DNA from: Taklimakanibacter sp050251035
GTDB taxonomy: Bacteria > Pseudomonadota > Alphaproteobacteria > Rhizobiales > Aestuariivirgaceae
Length of the DNA stretch: 64,000 bases
Reading direction: 5' to 3'
Assembly: GCA_050251035.1 (NCBI GenBank)
Contig: JBFWNN010000030.1
Location: 1 to 64,000 of the forward strand
The notes below the pieces were generated by a model. That model worked only from the letters and a program-made list of their open reading frames with translations, was not told the DNA's origin and did no database searches. This document shows, piece by piece, positions 1 to 8,259 of this stretch (positions are counted from its first letter, which is position 1; each line of letters opens with the position of its first letter). A program made the translations under genes and the position numbers.

Positions 1-697
1 CCTGGCGCACCAGGGGGCCCAAGGGTTCCTTGGAGATGATTTCCGGAAGGATGATGTGATCGTCAGGCGCCGCGAGCTTGAGACGCTCGGCATAGAGGCC
101 GGACTGGTCGGTCGTGTAGACGTCGCACCGTCCGTCCTGATAGGCCTTCAGCACTTCGTCGTTCTTCTCGAAGGCCACGACCTGATAGGTCATGTTATTG
201 GCCTTGAAATAGTCGGCGAGGTTGAGCTCCGTCGTCGTGCCCGTCTGGGTGCAGACCGTGGCGCCATTGAGGCTGAGCGCGCTGTTGACGCCCAAGGACT
301 TCTTCACCATGAAGCCCTGGCCGTCATAATAGGTGACGCCCGCGAATTTGAGGCCGAGCGAGGTGTCGCGGCTCATCGACCAGGTGGTATTGCGCGACAG
401 GAGGTCGATTTCACCCGATTGAAGGGCGGTGAAGCGCTCCTTCGCCGACAGCGGCGTGAACTTCACCTTGGTCGGATCGTTGAAGACCGCCGCGGCGACC
501 GCGCGGCAGAAATCGACGTCGAAGCCGGTCCAGTTGTTCTGGTCGTCCGGGAAGCCGAAGCCGATGAGGCTCGGATTGCTGCCGCATTGGATGAAGCCCT
601 TGGCCTTCACATCATCGAGCGTGCCGGCCTGGACCGCTGTGACCGCGGCGAGGCCAAGCCCTGCTCCCAAAGCCAGTGACATAAGCTTGTTTTTCAT
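1..697 (-). CDS. aapJ: General L-amino acid ABC transporter periplasmic binding protein, 3' end outside window
   Basis: Periplasmic solute-binding subunit of an AapJQMP-type polar amino-acid importer. The reverse strand reads MKNKLMSLALGAGLG at the start, a signal peptide ending around VQAG, then GTLDDVKAKGFIQCGSNPS and the binding-protein core with FDVDFCRAVAAAVF and NTTWSMSRDTSLG, all typical of AapJ. 232 codons are present; family members are about 340 residues, so roughly the last third is missing. A purine-rich GGGATCAGC lies just before the ATG. No aapQ, aapM or aapP is visible, since they would lie beyond base 1. The family assignment is firm; substrate range is inferred from the family. 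Confidence 0.92.
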   Translation of the reverse strand, partial: MKNKLMSLALGAGLGLAAVTAVQAGTLDDVKAKGFIQCGSNPSLIGFGFPDDQNNWTGFDVDFCRAVAAAVFNDPTKVKFTPLSAKERFTALQSGEIDLLSRNTTWSMSRDTSLGLKFAGVTYYDGQGFMVKKSLGVNSALSLNGATVCTQTGTTTELNLADYFKANNMTYQVVAFEKNDEVLKAYQDGRCDVYTTDQSGLYAERLKLAAPDDHIILPEIISKEPLGPLVRQ

Positions 698-883
698 TGC
701 TGATCCCTTTTTCTGAACATGCAGCCGCCCTGAATTACGTGTCTTGCGGGGAGATGGATTCGCCCTCAGCGACGCTATTATATTTTCTGGAGCGCTCTGC
801 CTATTCGCTTTTTGGTTACTCCCTCAAGGACCGGTAAATCCCAAATCCTCTTGAAATCAGAGAAGCCGAGAAACGCGGCTGGG

Positions 884-1744
884 TCAAGCGCTTACAACTT
901 GGGCGAGAAGGGCGAGGACCGCCTGGGGATCACTGGCCGTGGGGACCTCGGGCTTGATCGGCCGCCGGATCATAATCACCGGAATGCCTTTCGTCCGGGC
1001 AGCGATGAGCTTGGCACGCGTGTCCTCGCCACCGGAATTCTTGGTCACCAGATGGGTGATCGCATTGTCGCCAATGAGGCACAATTCTTTCTCGACATGA
1101 AACGGCGGCCTGGCCAGCAGGATGCGCCAGTTTGCGGTAACCTCGATGTCCACGGCGCTTCCCATCGAAAGCCTGCCCCGGATCTGATCCGGGGTTGCCC
1201 GATCTTGGGGTGGCTCGATCATCCGCGCGATTCCGGATATGTCCGGTCGCGTGAGAAAAGGCATGATTCCCTTGCGGCCTATGGTGAGCAATATACGGGC
1301 GCCGGACGGTATCATCGCCGCTGCGGCTTCGACGTCCTCGATGTCGGTCCACCTGTCGCCCGGCTCGGCGCGCCAGGCCGGCCGTTCCAGCCGAACCACA
1401 GGCAGGTTGCAGCTTTGAGCCGCGGCCTTGGCGTGCTGCGAGATGACGACGGCAAATGGATGCGTCGCATCGACGAGACAGGCGAAGCGCTCCTTCGCCA
1501 GATAGCGCGCCAGTCCCTCGGCGCCGCCGAAGCCGCCGCTGCGCGTCGCACCGCTGACCGCGCGTGGCTCCCGCGTGATGCCCGCGAGCGACGTCACGGG
1601 ACTGTAGCCGGCTGCATCGAGCAGCTCCGCGAGCTGTCGCGCTTGCGCCGTTCCGCCCAGGATCAGCACCCTGCCCCCGGCGCCTGTGGGCGAGGTCGGA
1701 CGGAGCCGTGAAACGGTCGGGGTCGTATCGCCGCGAGAGGCCAT
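884..1744 (-). CDS. cobK: Precorrin-6A reductase
   Basis: Reduces the macrocycle of precorrin-6A with NADPH to precorrin-6B in the aerobic cobalamin pathway, in the cytosol. The N-terminal Rossmann-like strand GGRVLILGGTAQARQLAE is diagnostic, followed by SGGFGGAEGLARYL, VDATHPFA and, near the C-terminus, LVTKNSGGEDTRAKL. All are hallmark CobK blocks. The ATG at 1744 gives 286 residues with a roughly 25-residue leader and no clear Shine-Dalgarno. A GTG at 1669, just before LILGG and preceded by a GGGGGC run, would give the usual 261-residue protein and is a real alternative. It diverges from cobA across 42 bases. Confidence 0.93.
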   Translation of the reverse strand: MASRGDTTPTVSRLRPTSPTGAGGRVLILGGTAQARQLAELLDAAGYSPVTSLAGITREPRAVSGATRSGGFGGAEGLARYLAKERFACLVDATHPFAVVISQHAKAAAQSCNLPVVRLERPAWRAEPGDRWTDIEDVEAAAAMIPSGARILLTIGRKGIMPFLTRPDISGIARMIEPPQDRATPDQIRGRLSMGSAVDIEVTANWRILLARPPFHVEKELCLIGDNAITHLVTKNSGGEDTRAKLIAARTKGIPVIMIRRPIKPEVPTASDPQAVLALLAQVVSA

Positions 1745-1786
1745 AAGCTGATTGTATTATCCGGGAATTCAGGCAAACAACAGCCA
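1745..1786. promoter_or_regulatory. Divergent cobK/cobA intergenic region
   Basis: Only 42 bases separate the annotated cobK and cobA start codons, so both promoters must lie here or inside the flanking 5' coding ends. There is no room for a cobalamin riboswitch of about 200 nt, and I saw no B12-box sequence nearby. If cobK really starts at 1669 the gap grows to 117 bases, still too short. Confidence 0.4.
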
Positions 1787-2629
1787 ATGGACAGGCAATC
1801 GGACAGGCTCGCGAAACCAGGCTTCGCCAGGCTCGACGGCGAGCCCTTCCCGCCTTTCGAGGCGGGATGGGTATGGCTCGTGGGTGCCGGTCCCGGAGCA
1901 CCCGGCCTGATGTCACTTCTGTGTTATCACGCCCTGCAGACGAGCGACGTCGTGGTCTATGACGCGCTGGTCAACCCATCGATCCTCGAATGGGTGCGAC
2001 CCGGCACCGAGCTCGAATATGCCGGCAAGCGCGGCGGCAAGCCGTCGGCGCAGCAGCGCGATATCTCGCTGCGCCTGATCGAGCTGGCGCGTCAGGGCAA
2101 ACGCGTGCTGCGCCTCAAGGGCGGCGATCCCTTCATGTTCGGCCGCGGCGGCGAGGAATGTCAGCATCTGGTCAAGGCCCGGATCCCGTTCCGCATCGTG
2201 CCCGGCATCACCGCCGGGATCGGCGGCCTGGCCTATGCGGGCCTGCCCTCGACCCATCGCGACACCAACCACTCGGTGATCTTCCTCACCGGCCACGACG
2301 CGTCGGGCAACATGCCGGCCAATGTGAACTGGCAGGCCATCGCCACTGCTTCGCCGGTGATCGTCATGTATATGGCGGTCAAGAACCTGGCGGAGATCGC
2401 CGACGCGCTCATTGCCGGCGGCCGCGACGGCGCCGATCCGGTGACGATCGTCTCCAATGCGACGCTGCCGCAGCAGGCGGTGGCCGAGACGAGCCTGGGC
2501 GAAGTGAGGGCATTCCTGGCCGGCAGCGCACTCCCGACACCGTCGATCGTCGTGCTGGGCCACGTCGCCGAATGGCGGTCCATCCTCGACTGGTATCGCG
2601 GCGGGCTCAGGGAGAATCCGATTGGCTGA
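1787..2629 (+). CDS. cobA: Uroporphyrinogen-III C-methyltransferase (SUMT)
   Basis: SAM-dependent enzyme that methylates uroporphyrinogen III at C2 and C7 to give precorrin-2, the entry step to corrinoids. Motifs run in family order: VWLVGAGPGAPGLMSLL (SAM-binding loop), DVVVYDALVNPSIL, YAGKRGGKPSAQQ, VLRLKGGDPFMFGRGGEE and VPGITAGIGGLAYAGLPSTHR. The 280 residues match the stand-alone SUMT size, with no CysG-type dehydrogenase or ferrochelatase domain. The N-terminus has about 25 residues ahead of the core and no obvious Shine-Dalgarno. It heads the cobA-cobB-cobQ-cobD operon and overlaps cobB by 8 nt. Confidence 0.95.
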   Translation: MDRQSDRLAKPGFARLDGEPFPPFEAGWVWLVGAGPGAPGLMSLLCYHALQTSDVVVYDALVNPSILEWVRPGTELEYAGKRGGKPSAQQRDISLRLIELARQGKRVLRLKGGDPFMFGRGGEECQHLVKARIPFRIVPGITAGIGGLAYAGLPSTHRDTNHSVIFLTGHDASGNMPANVNWQAIATASPVIVMYMAVKNLAEIADALIAGGRDGADPVTIVSNATLPQQAVAETSLGEVRAFLAGSALPTPSIVVLGHVAEWRSILDWYRGGLRENPIG

Positions 2630-3905
2630 CGGCCTGGTGATCGCAGCACCCGCTTCCGGCAGCGGCAAGACCATCGTCACGCTGGCGCTGCTCGGCGCGC
2701 TCAGGCGGCGCGGCATGGCCGTCGCCTCGGCCAAGATCGGCCCCGATTACATCGATCCGCGCTTCCACGAGGCGGCGACCGGGCGCTCCTGCGTCAGTCT
2801 CGATGGCTGGGCCATGGCCGAGCCGCTGCTCAAGGGGCTCCTCGCCGAGACCACGGGCGATGCCACCCTGACCATCATCGAAGGCGTCATGGGCCTGTTC
2901 GACGGATCGGAAAACGGGTCGGGCTCGACCGCCGATGTCGCCCAAATGCTGGGCTTACCCGTCGTCCTGGTTGTCGATTGCAGCCATCAAGCGCAATCGG
3001 TCGCAGCCCTGGTTCATGGCTTCAGGACGCATCGCCCCTATCTCGACGTACCGGCGGTCATCCTCAATCGTGTCGCCGGCGCCCGTCACGCCGGCATGCT
3101 GCGCAAGGCGCTGAGCCCTTCCGACGTCATCGTGCTGGGCGCCATTCCGCGCGATGGCGGACTGACCTTGCCCAGCCGCCATCTGGGCCTGGTGCAGGCG
3201 AGCGAGCATGGCGACCTCACGCATTTCCTCGATCAGGCCGCCGCCCATGTTGCAGCCCATATCGACATGGATGCGCTGCTGGCCTTGGCCAAGCCCATCG
3301 CGCCAGCGCCGCCGCCATACCGCTTGCCGCCCCTCGGCCAGCATATGGCCATCGCGCGCGACGAGGCTTTCGCCTTCCTCTATCCGCATCTTCTCGACGG
3401 CTGGCGCCGGCAAGGCGCCGAGATATCGTTCTTCTCACCCCTCGCCGACGAGCCGCCCGGCTCCCGGGCCGATGCGATCTATCTGCCGGGCGGCTATCCC
3501 GAGCTCCATGCCGAACGCCTGAGCATGGCGCATGTTTTCCTCGCCGGACTGCGCCAGGCGGCCGAGCGCGGCCGGCTGGTCTACGGCGAATGCGGCGGCT
3601 ACATGGTGCTGGGCCAGGCGCTGATCACGGCCGATGGCCGCGCGCATGGCATGGCGGATCTGCTGCCCGTCACCACGAGCTTCGCCAGGCGGAAGCTGCA
3701 TCTGGGCTATCGCCGACTGGAGCATGACGGTGTCTTGCCGTTGCCGAAGGTGCTGAAAGGCCACGAATTTCACTACTCCATGATCGAACGCCAGGATGAG
3801 GAAAAGCCCCTCTTCCAGGCATCGGACGCTGGCGCGCGCGATCTTGGTCCCATGGGCTTGCGGCGTAACAGGGTGATGGGTTCCTATGCCCATGTCATCG
3901 CATGA
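2622..3905 (+). CDS. cobB: Hydrogenobyrinic acid a,c-diamide synthase (glutamine-hydrolysing)
   Basis: ATP- and glutamine-dependent amidation of the a and c side chains of hydrogenobyrinic (or cobyrinic) acid. The N-terminal dethiobiotin-synthetase-like ATPase has APASGSGKTIVTLALLGAL (P-loop near residues 7-15) and KIGPDYIDPRFHEAATG; the C-terminal class I glutaminase has YLPGGYPELHAERL and YGECGGYMVLG with the nucleophile Cys. The start is TTG at 2622, preceded by CAGGGAGAA, and overlaps the cobA stop by 8 nt, which suggests translational coupling. At 427 residues it has the normal family length. Confidence 0.94.
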   Translation: MADGLVIAAPASGSGKTIVTLALLGALRRRGMAVASAKIGPDYIDPRFHEAATGRSCVSLDGWAMAEPLLKGLLAETTGDATLTIIEGVMGLFDGSENGSGSTADVAQMLGLPVVLVVDCSHQAQSVAALVHGFRTHRPYLDVPAVILNRVAGARHAGMLRKALSPSDVIVLGAIPRDGGLTLPSRHLGLVQASEHGDLTHFLDQAAAHVAAHIDMDALLALAKPIAPAPPPYRLPPLGQHMAIARDEAFAFLYPHLLDGWRRQGAEISFFSPLADEPPGSRADAIYLPGGYPELHAERLSMAHVFLAGLRQAAERGRLVYGECGGYMVLGQALITADGRAHGMADLLPVTTSFARRKLHLGYRRLEHDGVLPLPKVLKGHEFHYSMIERQDEEKPLFQASDAGARDLGPMGLRRNRVMGSYAHVIA

Positions 3906-5383
3906 CGCGGCAAGGCGCCTGCACCGCCATCATGCTGATGGGCACCGGCTCCGATGTCGGCAAGTCGCTCATCGCCGCGGGCCTCTGCCGCCTCTTCGCC
4001 GATCGCGGCCTGAGGGTGAGGCCGTTCAAGCCGCAGAACATGTCGAACAACGCAGCGGTCACCGTCGACGGCGGCGAGATCGGCCGTGCCCAGGCCTTGC
4101 AGGCACGCGCCGCGCGGGTCGAACCCACCGTCCACATGAATCCGATCCTGCTCAAGCCCGAGACGACGACCGGCGCTCAGGTGATCGTGCAAGGACGGCG
4201 CGCCGCCACCCTGAGCGCCCGGGATTTCTTCAAGGATCGCGGCAAATACATGCCCGCTATCCTCGAAAGCTTCGCCGCGATGGCGAAAGACGCCGACCTC
4301 ATCATCATCGAAGGAGCCGGAAGCCCGGCCGAGGTCAATCTGCGCCGGGGCGATCTCGCCAATATGGGCTTCGCGCAAGCGGCCAACGTCCCCGTCATCC
4401 TCATCGGCGACATCCATCGGGGCGGCGTCATCGCTTCGCTGGTCGGGACCAAGGAGATCCTGGCGCCCGACGACGCGCAACGGATCAAAGGATTCATCAT
4501 CAACAACTTCCACGGAGATCCTGAGCTGTTTTCTGAAGGCGTCGCCTTTACCGAGGCGCGCACCGGCTGGCCGTGCCTGGGCGTCGTCCCGCATTTCGCC
4601 GCGGCCCGCCAGCTCCCGGCGGAGGATGCCGTAGCGCTGGACAAGGCCGGGCGCAGCGGCACCGGCCCTTTCCGCATTGTCGTACCGCGCCTGCCGCGCA
4701 TCGCGAATTTCGACGATCTCGATCCCCTGAAGCTGGAGCCCGGAGTCATGCTCGAGATCGTCCAGCCGGGCTCGCTTTTGCCGCAGGACGCCGATCTCGT
4801 CATCATCCCGGGCTCGAAATCGACCATCGCCGATCTCGAGGCCTTCCGCGCCGAAGGCTGGCATGTCGATCTCGCGACGCATCATCGACGTGGCGGCGCC
4901 GTGCTGGGCCTCTGCGGTGGCTATCAGATGTTGGGCAGGATGATCCATGATCCGCTGGGGCTGGAAGGCCGGCCAGGTTCATGTCCGGGCCTCGCCCTCC
5001 TCGATGTCGAGACGACGCTCATTCCCGAAAAGACGTTGACGCGCGTCACGGCGCGTCATGTGACGAGCGGCGAGACGGTCTCGGGCTACGAGATCCATCT
5101 CGGCGCGACCAAGGGCCTGGATTGCGCCCGCCCCTTCACCATGATCGGCGATGCGCCCGATGGCGCCCAATCCAGGGACGGCCGCGTCATGGGCACTTAC
5201 ATTCACGGGCTCTTCTCCAACGACGCCTTTCGCCGTCACTTCCTGAAGGGGCTGGGCGCCGAAGGCAGCAGGCTGGCCTTCGAGACCGTCATCGACGAAA
5301 CGCTCGACGGGCTCGCCCGGCATCTCGCCCGCCATGTCGACATCGACCGGCTGCTCAGCCTCGCCGCTTCCGTGACTCGCTGA
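3902..5383 (+). CDS. cobQ: Cobyric acid synthase
   Basis: Amidates side chains b, d, e and g of adenosylcobyrinic acid a,c-diamide to yield adenosylcobyric acid. N-terminal ATPase motifs are MGTGSDVGKSLIAAGLCRLF and RPFKPQNMSNNAAV. MNPILLKPETTTGAQVIVQG follows, and the C-terminal glutaminase carries VIIPGSKSTIADLEAFR and GLCGGYQMLGRMIHDP, whose Cys is the nucleophile. It is 493 residues, as expected. The ATG overlaps the cobB stop as ATGA. Function is certain from the family; the window adds only the operon context. Confidence 0.95.
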   Translation: MTRQGACTAIMLMGTGSDVGKSLIAAGLCRLFADRGLRVRPFKPQNMSNNAAVTVDGGEIGRAQALQARAARVEPTVHMNPILLKPETTTGAQVIVQGRRAATLSARDFFKDRGKYMPAILESFAAMAKDADLIIIEGAGSPAEVNLRRGDLANMGFAQAANVPVILIGDIHRGGVIASLVGTKEILAPDDAQRIKGFIINNFHGDPELFSEGVAFTEARTGWPCLGVVPHFAAARQLPAEDAVALDKAGRSGTGPFRIVVPRLPRIANFDDLDPLKLEPGVMLEIVQPGSLLPQDADLVIIPGSKSTIADLEAFRAEGWHVDLATHHRRGGAVLGLCGGYQMLGRMIHDPLGLEGRPGSCPGLALLDVETTLIPEKTLTRVTARHVTSGETVSGYEIHLGATKGLDCARPFTMIGDAPDGAQSRDGRVMGTYIHGLFSNDAFRRHFLKGLGAEGSRLAFETVIDETLDGLARHLARHVDIDRLLSLAASVTR

Positions 5384-5384
5384 C

Positions 5385-6332
5385 ATGTTCTTCGCAACGA
5401 CCGCATTTGCCCTGCTGATCGAGCGCTTCGTCGGTTATCCGGATGTCATCGCCCGCACCATCGCGCATCCGATCCAGTGGATCGGCGCGTTCATCGCCTG
5501 GCTGGATGCACGCTTGAATCCACCAGGTGGCCCGGGCAGCCGTCTCGCAGGCATGGCCGCGCTCCTCGTCCTTCTTCTCATGGCCGGAGGCCTGGCGGTG
5601 GCGGTCGCCTTGGTCTTGCGCAAGCTGCCCTATGGCTGGATCGCCGAGGCGATCATCGCGACGCCTTTCCTCGCCCAGAAGTCGCTGCATGATCATGTGC
5701 GCGCGGTGGCCGATGGGCTTGACCGCTCGCTGGCGGACGGCCGCAACGCCGTCGCGCGCATCGTCGGACGCGATCCGGACATGCTCGATCGCTCAGGCGT
5801 GGCGCACGCCGCGCTCGAAAGCCTGGGCGAGAACGCCTCCGACGGCATCGTGGCGCCGGCGTTCTGGCTGGCGCTCCTCGGCCTGCCCGGCATCGTCCTC
5901 TACAAGGCGATCAACACCGCCGATTCCATGATCGGCCACAAATCGCCGCGCTATCTCGCTTTCGGCTGGGCCTCGGCGCGGCTCGACGATCTCGTTAATT
6001 TGCCCAGCGCGCGCCTCACCGCCCTCCTCCTGGCGATCGCCGCCCTCTTCTCGTCCCGCGCCAGCGCCAAGGCGGCCTTCGCCGCCATGGTGCGCGACGC
6101 CCATCGCCACGTCTCGCCCAACGCCGGCTGGCCGGAATCGGCCTTGGCCGGCGCCTTGGGCATCCGGCTCGGCGGCCCGCGCTCTTATGGCGGGCGGCAT
6201 GTCGAGCTCGCCACCATGGGCGACGGCAGAAGCGATCTCGAGCCGGGCGATATCCGCGCCGGCCTCAGCCTTTATGGCCGCGCCCTTTCCCTCTTGACCG
6301 GGCTCGTTTTGCTCCTGGCCCTGGCTTCTTGA
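5385..6332 (+). CDS. cobD: Adenosylcobinamide-phosphate synthase (CbiB-type)
   Basis: Membrane enzyme joining adenosylcobyric acid to (R)-1-amino-2-propanol phosphate. Typical blocks are RFVGYPDVIARTIAHPIQW, LVGRDPDML-like VARIVGRDPDMLDRSG, ESLGENASDGIVAPAFW and AINTADSMIGHKSPRYLAFG. Several hydrophobic membrane spans include residues near 60-85 and the C-terminal LLTGLVLLLALAS. The ATG starts one base after the cobQ stop. Its last 68 bases overlap the 3' end of cobU on the other strand, an unusually long convergent overlap. This is the adenosylcobinamide-phosphate synthase family, not the PLP threonine-phosphate decarboxylase that is also called CobD in enterics. Confidence 0.94.
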   Translation: MFFATTAFALLIERFVGYPDVIARTIAHPIQWIGAFIAWLDARLNPPGGPGSRLAGMAALLVLLLMAGGLAVAVALVLRKLPYGWIAEAIIATPFLAQKSLHDHVRAVADGLDRSLADGRNAVARIVGRDPDMLDRSGVAHAALESLGENASDGIVAPAFWLALLGLPGIVLYKAINTADSMIGHKSPRYLAFGWASARLDDLVNLPSARLTALLLAIAALFSSRASAKAAFAAMVRDAHRHVSPNAGWPESALAGALGIRLGGPRSYGGRHVELATMGDGRSDLEPGDIRAGLSLYGRALSLLTGLVLLLALAS

Positions 6333-6834
6333 GCGTCATCGGCAGCCCCACGGCGATGAACACGACCTCGTCGCAAATCGCCGCGACCGCCTGATTGGCG
6401 CGGCCTGCTTCGTCGCGGAAACGGCGCGCCAGCGCGTTGTCGGGCACGATGCCGAGGCCCACTTCATTCGACACCACGACGACATGGCCTTCGGCGCCGG
6501 CCAGGCTCGCGCATAGACGCTCGACTTCCGCAGCGACATCCTTCTCGTGATACATCAGATTGTTGATCCACACGGTGAGGCATTCGACGAGCGTGAAGGA
6601 GCGCGGCCCGCCGGCCTGCCGCAACGCTCCGGTCAGGTCGAGCGGCGCCTCGATCGTCCGCCACCGGCCGCCGCGCTCCGCGCGGTGGCGGGCGATGCGC
6701 GCGTCCATCTCCGCATCGGTAATCTCGGCCGTCGCGACATAGGTTGGCTGTCCCACATGGCGGCGGGCGAGCCCCTCGGCGTAGCGGCTCTTCCCGGACC
6801 GCGCCCCACCCAGGACGAGCGTCAGCCGTTTCAT
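6265..6834 (-). CDS. cobU: Adenosylcobinamide kinase / adenosylcobinamide-phosphate guanylyltransferase
   Basis: Bifunctional enzyme (also called CobP) that phosphorylates adenosylcobinamide and then attaches GMP. The P-loop LVLGGARSGKSRYAEGLA starts near residue 6; YVATAEITDAEMDARIARH, the WRTIEAPLDL block, LVECLTVWINNLM and VVSNEVGLGIVPDNALAR complete the family pattern. The core normally ends near GLPMTLK; here a basic tail of about 17 residues follows (lysines, arginines, glycines) that coincides with the segment antisense to cobD. It overlaps the DUF1636 stop by 4 nt and is probably co-transcribed with it. Confidence 0.93.
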   Translation of the reverse strand: MKRLTLVLGGARSGKSRYAEGLARRHVGQPTYVATAEITDAEMDARIARHRAERGGRWRTIEAPLDLTGALRQAGGPRSFTLVECLTVWINNLMYHEKDVAAEVERLCASLAGAEGHVVVVSNEVGLGIVPDNALARRFRDEAGRANQAVAAICDEVVFIAVGLPMTLKKPGPGAKRARSRGKGRGHKG

Positions 6835-7205
6835 GTCCGGACCGGCGGAAAGCGGGCGATGAAGTGACCGCGCATCGGCTGCGGCCAGGACTTGAACGAG
6901 ACCTCGCCGGTGGCGCTCGCGCCGTGAAGATCGAACCAGGCCAGGATCGCCTCGGCCGTCTCGCGCTCAGGCGTGAAGCCGCCGGCGAGATAGCTGTAGC
7001 GCTCGCTGTCCTGAAGGAGGACATTGCAGTGCTTGAGGCACGCCCACAGGCAGGACTGGCGGTCCACCGCGATGTCGTGCCGTTCGCGTTCGGCGAGCAG
7101 CGCCTCCATGTGCCGCGCCAGGGTCTCGCCGCCGGTCACGCCATCGGGCCCCTCGCGCTCCTCGGCGGAATGACGGCACGTGATGCAGAAGACGATGCGA
7201 CGCAT
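6831..7205 (-). CDS. DUF1636 metal-binding (thioredoxin-fold ferredoxin-like) protein
   Basis: Small cytosolic protein of the DUF1636 family, which recurs beside cobalamin genes and is thought to bind a metal or 2Fe-2S cluster. Cysteines appear as ITCRHS near the N-terminus and as SCLWACLKHC in the middle, and WFDLHG near the end is typical. I chose the ATG at 7205 (124 residues, MRRIVFCITC) over a TTG at 7247, because family members start directly at this strand and neither site has a strong Shine-Dalgarno. It sits upstream of cobU with a 4-nt overlap. Its exact role is unknown. Confidence 0.8.
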   Translation of the reverse strand: MRRIVFCITCRHSAEEREGPDGVTGGETLARHMEALLAERERHDIAVDRQSCLWACLKHCNVLLQDSERYSYLAGGFTPERETAEAILAWFDLHGASATGEVSFKSWPQPMRGHFIARFPPVRT

Positions 7206-7287
7206 GGGGCTTTCGAATTTCAGGGCTTGCCAATCTCGCCGCTTCAATGATTGAGTTAAGGGGTCCTGTCAACGCCACGGAGCCCTT

Positions 7288-8055
7288 ATGGAATTTCGCC
7301 GCCTCGCTTTCGTCGCAGCCGAGGTTCCTCAGGCGCGCCGCGCCCTCAACGCCCTGGTCAAGGCCTATGGCCAGTCGGCGCCCGAGGAGGCAGACGTCAT
7401 CGTCGCCTTGGGCGGCGACGGCCTCATGCTGCAGACGCTGCACCGCTTCATGTCGTCGGGCAAGGCGATCTACGGCATGAACCGCGGCTCGGTCGGCTTT
7501 CTCATGAACGACTACAGCGAAAAGCGCCTGCGTGAGCGCATCGGCCTGGCCGAGCTGACGACGGTGCGGCCACTCCGGATGACGGCGACCGACCAGGCGG
7601 GGCATGAGCACAAGGCCATGGCTTTCAACGAAGTGTCGTTGCTGCGCCAGACCCACCAGTCGGCGGCGCTCAGGATCTCGATCGACGACCATGTCAGGCT
7701 CGAGGAGCTGAAGTGCGACGGCATTATCCTGGCGACGCCGGCCGGCAGCACCGCCTATAATCTCTCGGCGCATGGACCGATCCTGCCGATCAACTCGCCG
7801 CTCCTCGCCTTGACCCCGATCAGCCCGTTTCGGCCACGGCGCTGGCGCGGCGCCATCGTCCCGCATCAGGCGCGCATCACCATCGAGAGCCTGGAGGCCG
7901 AGAAGCGCCCGGTGGCCGCGGTCGCCGACCAGTTCGAGGTGCGCAATATCCGCAAGGTGGAGATCGCCGAAGACCGCAAGCGCTCGGCCCGCCTGCTGTT
8001 CGACCCCGGTCACAGCCTGGCCGAGCGTGTGCTCGCCGAGCAATTCCGGTTCTGA
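7288..8055 (+). CDS. nadK: NAD kinase
   Basis: Phosphorylates NAD to NADP with ATP in the cytosol. The GGDG motif in VIVALGGDGLMLQTLHRF and the downstream NRGSVGFLMNDYSEKRL are diagnostic, and NEVSLLRQ plus GIILATPAGSTAYNLSAHGPI form the NAD-binding core. It has 255 residues, the usual alphaproteobacterial size. It runs alone on the plus strand, divergent from the DUF1636-cobU pair over a gap of about 80 bases, and a good hairpin terminator follows at 8142. The product supplies NADPH, which CobK and other neighbours consume, but that link is general rather than specific. Confidence 0.95.
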   Translation: MEFRRLAFVAAEVPQARRALNALVKAYGQSAPEEADVIVALGGDGLMLQTLHRFMSSGKAIYGMNRGSVGFLMNDYSEKRLRERIGLAELTTVRPLRMTATDQAGHEHKAMAFNEVSLLRQTHQSAALRISIDDHVRLEELKCDGIILATPAGSTAYNLSAHGPILPINSPLLALTPISPFRPRRWRGAIVPHQARITIESLEAEKRPVAAVADQFEVRNIRKVEIAEDRKRSARLLFDPGHSLAERVLAEQFRF

Positions 8056-8141
8056 GCATCGAACCGGCGCGCTTTTAGGGAACCTTTAAGGATGACGGCC
8101 TTACACTCACTTTGTCGTGAGTTGCGTCACTGAGTTCGAGA

Positions 8142-8177
8142 GATGCCGGAGTTCCCTGAGCTCCGGCATCTTTCGTT
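8142..8177 (+). terminator. Rho-independent-type terminator after nadK
   Basis: A perfect 10-bp inverted repeat GATGCCGGAG / CTCCGGCATC (8142-8151 and 8161-8170) with a 9-base loop is followed by TTTCGTT. It lies 87 bases past the nadK stop in the 204-base gap before the convergent DUF2336 gene. The T-run is short, so efficiency is uncertain. Nothing else was recognised in this gap. Confidence 0.65.
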
Positions 8178-8259
8178 GCCGGCATCGGCCTGAGGGTCTG
8201 AAAAAAGCGCGGGCCGGTCACCGACACCGACCGCACTCCACTTTTCCGGGTAATTAAAT

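Noticed and set aside
698..1787. A cobalamin riboswitch for the cob operon
   Set aside because: No space in the divergent gap and no B12-box or A-rich conserved segment recognised. A covariance-model search would be decisive.
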